A stretch of DNA of 8,391 bases from CAYOXD01 sp964407825. GTDB lineage: Bacteria > Desulfobacterota > Desulfobacteria > Desulfobacterales > JAFDDL01. This document shows, one piece after another, positions 5,755-8,391 of the stretch. The position numbers and the translations under genes were made by a program. The notes beneath the pieces are model-generated. The model was given only the letters and a program-made list of their open reading frames with translations, was not told the DNA's origin and made no database searches. Numbering within the stretch: position 1 is the first letter of the stretch; every line of letters begins with the position of its first letter. Location: contig CAYOXD010000118.1 of the NCBI GenBank assembly GCA_964407825.1, forward strand, positions 1 to 8,391, written 5' to 3'.

Positions 5755-5791
5755 TGGGCTTCTCCACAGTGCAGCAATTCTAACTGAACGA

Positions 5792-5832
5792 GGTTTATTA
5801 AACCCGGCCGTGTTCGGCCACCGCTGCAGCGG
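5792..5832. repeat. Three back-to-back palindromes downstream of the amidohydrolase gene
   Basis: GGTTTATTAAACC (5792-5804), GGCCG-TGTT-CGGCC (5806-5819) and CCGCTGCAGCGG (5821-5832) follow one another almost without spacing, starting 12 bp past the amidohydrolase stop. They probably act as a 3'-end structure for that transcript. No T-tract follows on the minus strand, so a classical intrinsic terminator is not supported. Confidence 0.45.
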
Positions 5833-5844
5833 AGTGGGGAAATA

Positions 5845-6999
5845 TTAGACGAGCCTCCCGGCCACGCACCGGTGGCGAATCCGCTTGAGGCTATCAGGCA
5901 GGTGACCGGGGGGACCCGGCACGATGAGAAAGGTGACCGGCTGCCCGGGGGATAGGCTCCCGCCTTCCCGGAGGTCCAACAGACGGGCGGCGGTGGCGGC
6001 GGCGCAGCAGATGCTCTCTTCGGTGGAAAATCCGGCCATGCGCAGAAGGTCCAACTCTTCGAGCAGCCCGGCGCCATGATCCACGCCCGGGCAGCCGGCG
6101 TCCGTACCCACCGCCACGGGAACCCCCAGTCGGCGGGCAAGGGCCAGCTGTTCCAGCTGATGCTCGAGGGTCCTGCGGGCCACCTCCGACTCCCTGCTGG
6201 CGGGATCCAGCATCCGGCCGTACGCGGCCATGGGCACCGCCGTGGGCACCCAGACGGTCTGCCGGTCGCGCATCCTTAGGAGGTTCTCCTCCCCCATGAA
6301 ATAGCCATGTTCGATGGAGGCGCACCCGGCCTCCACCGCCGCCTTGACCGGCGCCTCGCCGTTGGCATGGACCATGACCTTACGGGAAAAACGCGCTGCA
6401 GCAGCCACCGCCTCCGCCAGTTCCGCCGTGGAGAACTGGCTCGGTGTCTGCCTCCCGAACCGGGTCAGGCTGTTGAGGCCCGAATTCATGATCTTGACGT
6501 GATCGACCCGGGGGGCAAGCCCAGCCACCGCATGGGGCAGGCTGTCCGCGTGGCCCAGGGCCCTTCCCGCAAACCGTCCATAGCGGCCCACCCGGTGAAG
6601 GGCGGGACCGGCCGTATGGATCATCAGGCCCGGGTCCCGGTTTTCCTCCCGTCTCCGGTGGGCAAGCGCCAGAAGCCTTCCGGAACGCTCACCGCCGTCC
6701 CGAACGGCAACGATACCGTGATCCCAGTACCGCTGAGCCCGGACTGTCATGGTGTCGGCACCCGCAGGTCCGCTGGCGTCCGCCTCCGGCAGCCCCAGAT
6801 GGACATGGCTGTCCACCAGTCCGGGAAGGATCGTGGCATCGGAGCAATCCATCAAGTCTTGCCCTGAGCCCGCAACCTCCGACGCCGGCCCTATGGCGCG
6901 AAGAATCCCCGCCGCTATCTCCAGCAGCCCGTTTCGAATCGCCGGGCCGCCGGTCCCGTCAATGATCCATCCGGCACGAATCCGACCGGTAAAGGACAT
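5845..6999 (-). CDS. Imidazolonepropionase-like metal-dependent amidohydrolase
   Basis: This is a member of the amidohydrolase superfamily, TIM-barrel hydrolases with a mono- or binuclear metal centre acting on C-N bonds of cyclic or peptide-like substrates. Counting from the ATG at 6999 (384 aa), the ligands are all visible: HVH in the first strand (H65, H67, in PGLVDSHVHLG), a lysine in VKIMNSG (K169) of the kind carboxylated in binuclear members, H211 in VMVHANG, H231 in IEHGYF, and D300 in GTDAG. A small N-terminal beta domain (RIRAGWIIDGTGG) and a C-terminal return to it (SLSPGQPVTFLIV) complete the composite barrel. There is no signal peptide, so it is cytosolic. The start at 6999 is chosen for GGGAG 6 nt upstream; an ATG at 7044 would add 15 residues that do not look like part of the fold. 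It lies 70 bp downstream of cinA and is likely co-transcribed. The pattern suits prolidase-like or imidazolonepropionase-like enzymes, but the substrate is unknown. Confidence 0.87.
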   Translation of the reverse strand: MSFTGRIRAGWIIDGTGGPAIRNGLLEIAAGILRAIGPASEVAGSGQDLMDCSDATILPGLVDSHVHLGLPEADASGPAGADTMTVRAQRYWDHGIVAVRDGGERSGRLLALAHRRREENRDPGLMIHTAGPALHRVGRYGRFAGRALGHADSLPHAVAGLAPRVDHVKIMNSGLNSLTRFGRQTPSQFSTAELAEAVAAAARFSRKVMVHANGEAPVKAAVEAGCASIEHGYFMGEENLLRMRDRQTVWVPTAVPMAAYGRMLDPASRESEVARRTLEHQLEQLALARRLGVPVAVGTDAGCPGVDHGAGLLEELDLLRMAGFSTEESICCAAATAARLLDLREGGSLSPGQPVTFLIVPGPPGHLPDSLKRIRHRCVAGRLV

Positions 7000-7069
7000 G
7001 GCACGCTCCCGCCCTGTTGCATTTGGATCCATCTCTTCACCCATCGCATTCGATTCGATTCACCGGAGG

Positions 7070-8320
7070 TCAGCCGATCCCCGCCAGATGCCGCCGCAGC
7101 AGGTCCAACGCCTTCATGGAAAACATTTTTTTCATCATCAGCCGCTGGCCATAGGTAAATTGAAACCGGTAGGTCCGGGTGCCGTCGGGAGCGGCCAGGC
7201 CGATGCAGACCGTTCCCACGGGCTTTTCCTTCGATCCGCCGCCCGGTCCCGCAATACCGCTGGTGGCCAATCCGTAGGTGGCGCCGGAAATGCGACGGGC
7301 CCCCTCGGCCATCTCGCCGGCCGTTTTTTCATGAACCGCGCCATACCGTTTCAGGGTGTCGCCGGAGACGCCCAGCACCCGCTCCTTGGCCTCATTGGAA
7401 TAGGTGACCCCCGAGAACAGGAAATAGTCCGAACTGCCCGCCACATTGGTGATCCAATTGGCGATCAGACCGCCGGTGCAGCTCTCGGCCACGGCCAAAG
7501 TCTCCCCACGCGCCCCAAGGAGCCCGCCCAGGACCCCCTCCATGCGCTGTCCCTCACGGGACACCACGTGGGCACCCAGCCTCTCGCAGACCCAGGCGGA
7601 GGCCTCCTCCACCCTTTGCCGGCACAGATCTGCATCCTGTCCGCGGTGGTAGAGCTTCACGAAAATACCGGGAAAAGCCACCTGAAACCCCAACTGGACC
7701 TCCCTAAAGGCGGACTCGAAACCGGTCAGCAAATGATCGACCGTGGACTCCGGAAGCCCGAAGGTGAATAGGACCCGCAGCTCATGGCATCCGTCGGTAT
7801 CCCCCCTCATCTCGCCGATGGCCGGCAGGACCTGATCCTGCATCATGCGGTGCATCTCAAAGGGGACACCGGGCATAAAGAAAAACCGGCACCTGCCGAT
7901 GGTCACCGCAAATCCCGGCGCCGTGCCCACCGGATTGTCCAATCGCCGGGCGCCCTCCGGAAAGTAGGCCTGCTTCTCGTTGGACTTTTTCATCTCGAGG
8001 CCGCGCCGTCTGAAAAATCCGGCGATATGATCGAGGGCCTCGGGATCCAGCTTCAAGGGAACCCCCATGGCTTTGGCGGCCGCCTCGGCGCTTAGATCGT
8101 CGGTGGTGGGCCCCAGCCCGCCCGTAACGAGGGCTACATCGGCCCGATCTCCGATTTCTGTTAAACTTTCCACCAGGGCGGGGAGCCTGTCCCCAACCGT
8201 CGTATGGCGACTGACCCGAAGCCCCGTTTCAAAAAGTTTCTGAGCGATGTGGGCGGCATTGGTATCGACGGTCACGCCGCTCAACACCTCCTCACCCGTC
8301 GAGAGTATTTCTGCTATCAT
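7070..8320 (-). CDS. cinA: CinA-family protein: MoCF-like domain plus NMN deamidase (PncC) domain
   Basis: This two-domain CinA protein of 416 residues has the usual family length. The N-terminal MoCF/COG1058 domain, seen in CinA as an ADP-ribose pyrophosphatase, opens with EILSTGEEVLSG (4-15). It carries TGGLGPTTDD (66-75), NPVGTAPG (129-136) and PGVPFEM (150-156). The C-terminal domain (about 262-416) has AESCTGG (278-284), FSGVTYSNEAK (302-312), TSGIAGPGG (353-361) and KPVGTV (366-371), the signature of nicotinamide mononucleotide deamidase. This enzyme converts NMN to nicotinic acid mononucleotide and recycles the NMN made by NAD-dependent DNA ligase. Both active sites look intact. The ATG at 8320 has AGGGA 6 nt upstream. 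It is the first of the minus-strand genes visible, with the amidohydrolase 70 bp downstream. The name comes from competence in Gram-positives, but nothing here suggests a competence role. Confidence 0.93.
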   Translation of the reverse strand: MIAEILSTGEEVLSGVTVDTNAAHIAQKLFETGLRVSRHTTVGDRLPALVESLTEIGDRADVALVTGGLGPTTDDLSAEAAAKAMGVPLKLDPEALDHIAGFFRRRGLEMKKSNEKQAYFPEGARRLDNPVGTAPGFAVTIGRCRFFFMPGVPFEMHRMMQDQVLPAIGEMRGDTDGCHELRVLFTFGLPESTVDHLLTGFESAFREVQLGFQVAFPGIFVKLYHRGQDADLCRQRVEEASAWVCERLGAHVVSREGQRMEGVLGGLLGARGETLAVAESCTGGLIANWITNVAGSSDYFLFSGVTYSNEAKERVLGVSGDTLKRYGAVHEKTAGEMAEGARRISGATYGLATSGIAGPGGGSKEKPVGTVCIGLAAPDGTRTYRFQFTYGQRLMMKKMFSMKALDLLRRHLAGIG

Positions 8321-8352
8321 TTTAGATCCCTGTGGATTAAACGGTGAATTTG

Positions 8353-8391
8353 TTCCAACAGCACTGGAAATCTTTTCGTTGTCGTTGTCGT
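8353..8391. repeat. Dyad and CGTTGT hexamer repeat upstream of cinA
   Basis: TTCCA (8353-8357) and TGGAA (8365-8369) form a 5-bp dyad with a 7-nt centre, of operator type, 33 bp upstream of the cinA start. Next to it, CGTTGT is repeated two and a half times (8377-8391) and runs off the window edge. No clear -35/-10 pair for cinA was found in these bases. Confidence 0.35.

Noticed and set aside
4792..5787. 331-codon open frame antisense to rlmD
   Set aside because: Shadow of rlmD, whose sense frame has all catalytic motifs; the antisense product shows no domain and no ribosome binding site.
6749..7771. 340-codon open frame spanning the amidohydrolase and cinA genes in antisense
   Set aside because: It crosses two genuine genes and their junction, and has a Pro/Ser/Arg-rich composition typical of antisense frames in GC-rich DNA.
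1..8391. CRISPR array, tRNA, rRNA, or defence or mobile-element genes
   Set aside because: No regularly spaced repeats, no tRNA or rRNA-like stretch, and no transposase or nuclease motifs were seen on either strand.

Overview
This 8.4 kb window looks like a chromosomal segment of a GC-rich, probably anaerobic Desulfobacterota (delta-proteobacterial) organism. That placement is an inference from the style of the encoded proteins (a eukaryotic-type HisA, a small PilZ-like protein, a divergent UbiB-like protein) and from a near-consensus sigma-54 promoter; no rRNA or other phylogenetic marker is present. A run of exactly 100 Ns at 3073-3172 marks a scaffold gap, so the window comes from a draft or metagenome assembly and the true distance across that point is unknown.

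Layout. Positions 9-761 (minus) hold a HisA isomerase of the eukaryotic HIS6 type, divergent from a 566-residue UbiB/ABC1-type atypical kinase (932-2632, plus). The kinase converges on, and overlaps by 9 bp, a small conserved-looking protein of unknown function (2624-3040, minus), whose ribosome binding site shows that it is complete and that the gap lies just upstream of it. Positions 3173-3705 hold no convincing gene. They contain AT-rich DNA, a sigma-54 type promoter (3405-3420) and a leader of about 275 nt rich in inverted repeats, ahead of a 124-residue PilZ-like protein (3706-4080, plus). From 4243 to the right edge, three well-formed genes run on the minus strand. In transcription order they are cinA (MoCF-like domain plus NMN deamidase domain), an imidazolonepropionase-like metal-dependent amidohydrolase, and rlmD (Fe-S and SAM-dependent 23S rRNA uracil-C5 methyltransferase).

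Working together. Most of the window is housekeeping: histidine biosynthesis, pyridine nucleotide repair or salvage (cinA), rRNA modification and a quinone-biosynthesis-type kinase fold. The cinA and amidohydrolase genes are close enough to be co-transcribed, while rlmD probably has its own promoter with a perfect TTGACA -35 box. The least ordinary part is 3405-3705. There a sigma-54 promoter precedes a leader with a bulged 12-bp hairpin, then a pseudoknot-capable pair of 11-bp helices, then a Shine-Dalgarno sequence in the loop of a small hairpin. This is a candidate cis-regulatory RNA controlling a PilZ-like protein whose c-di-GMP motif is degenerate.
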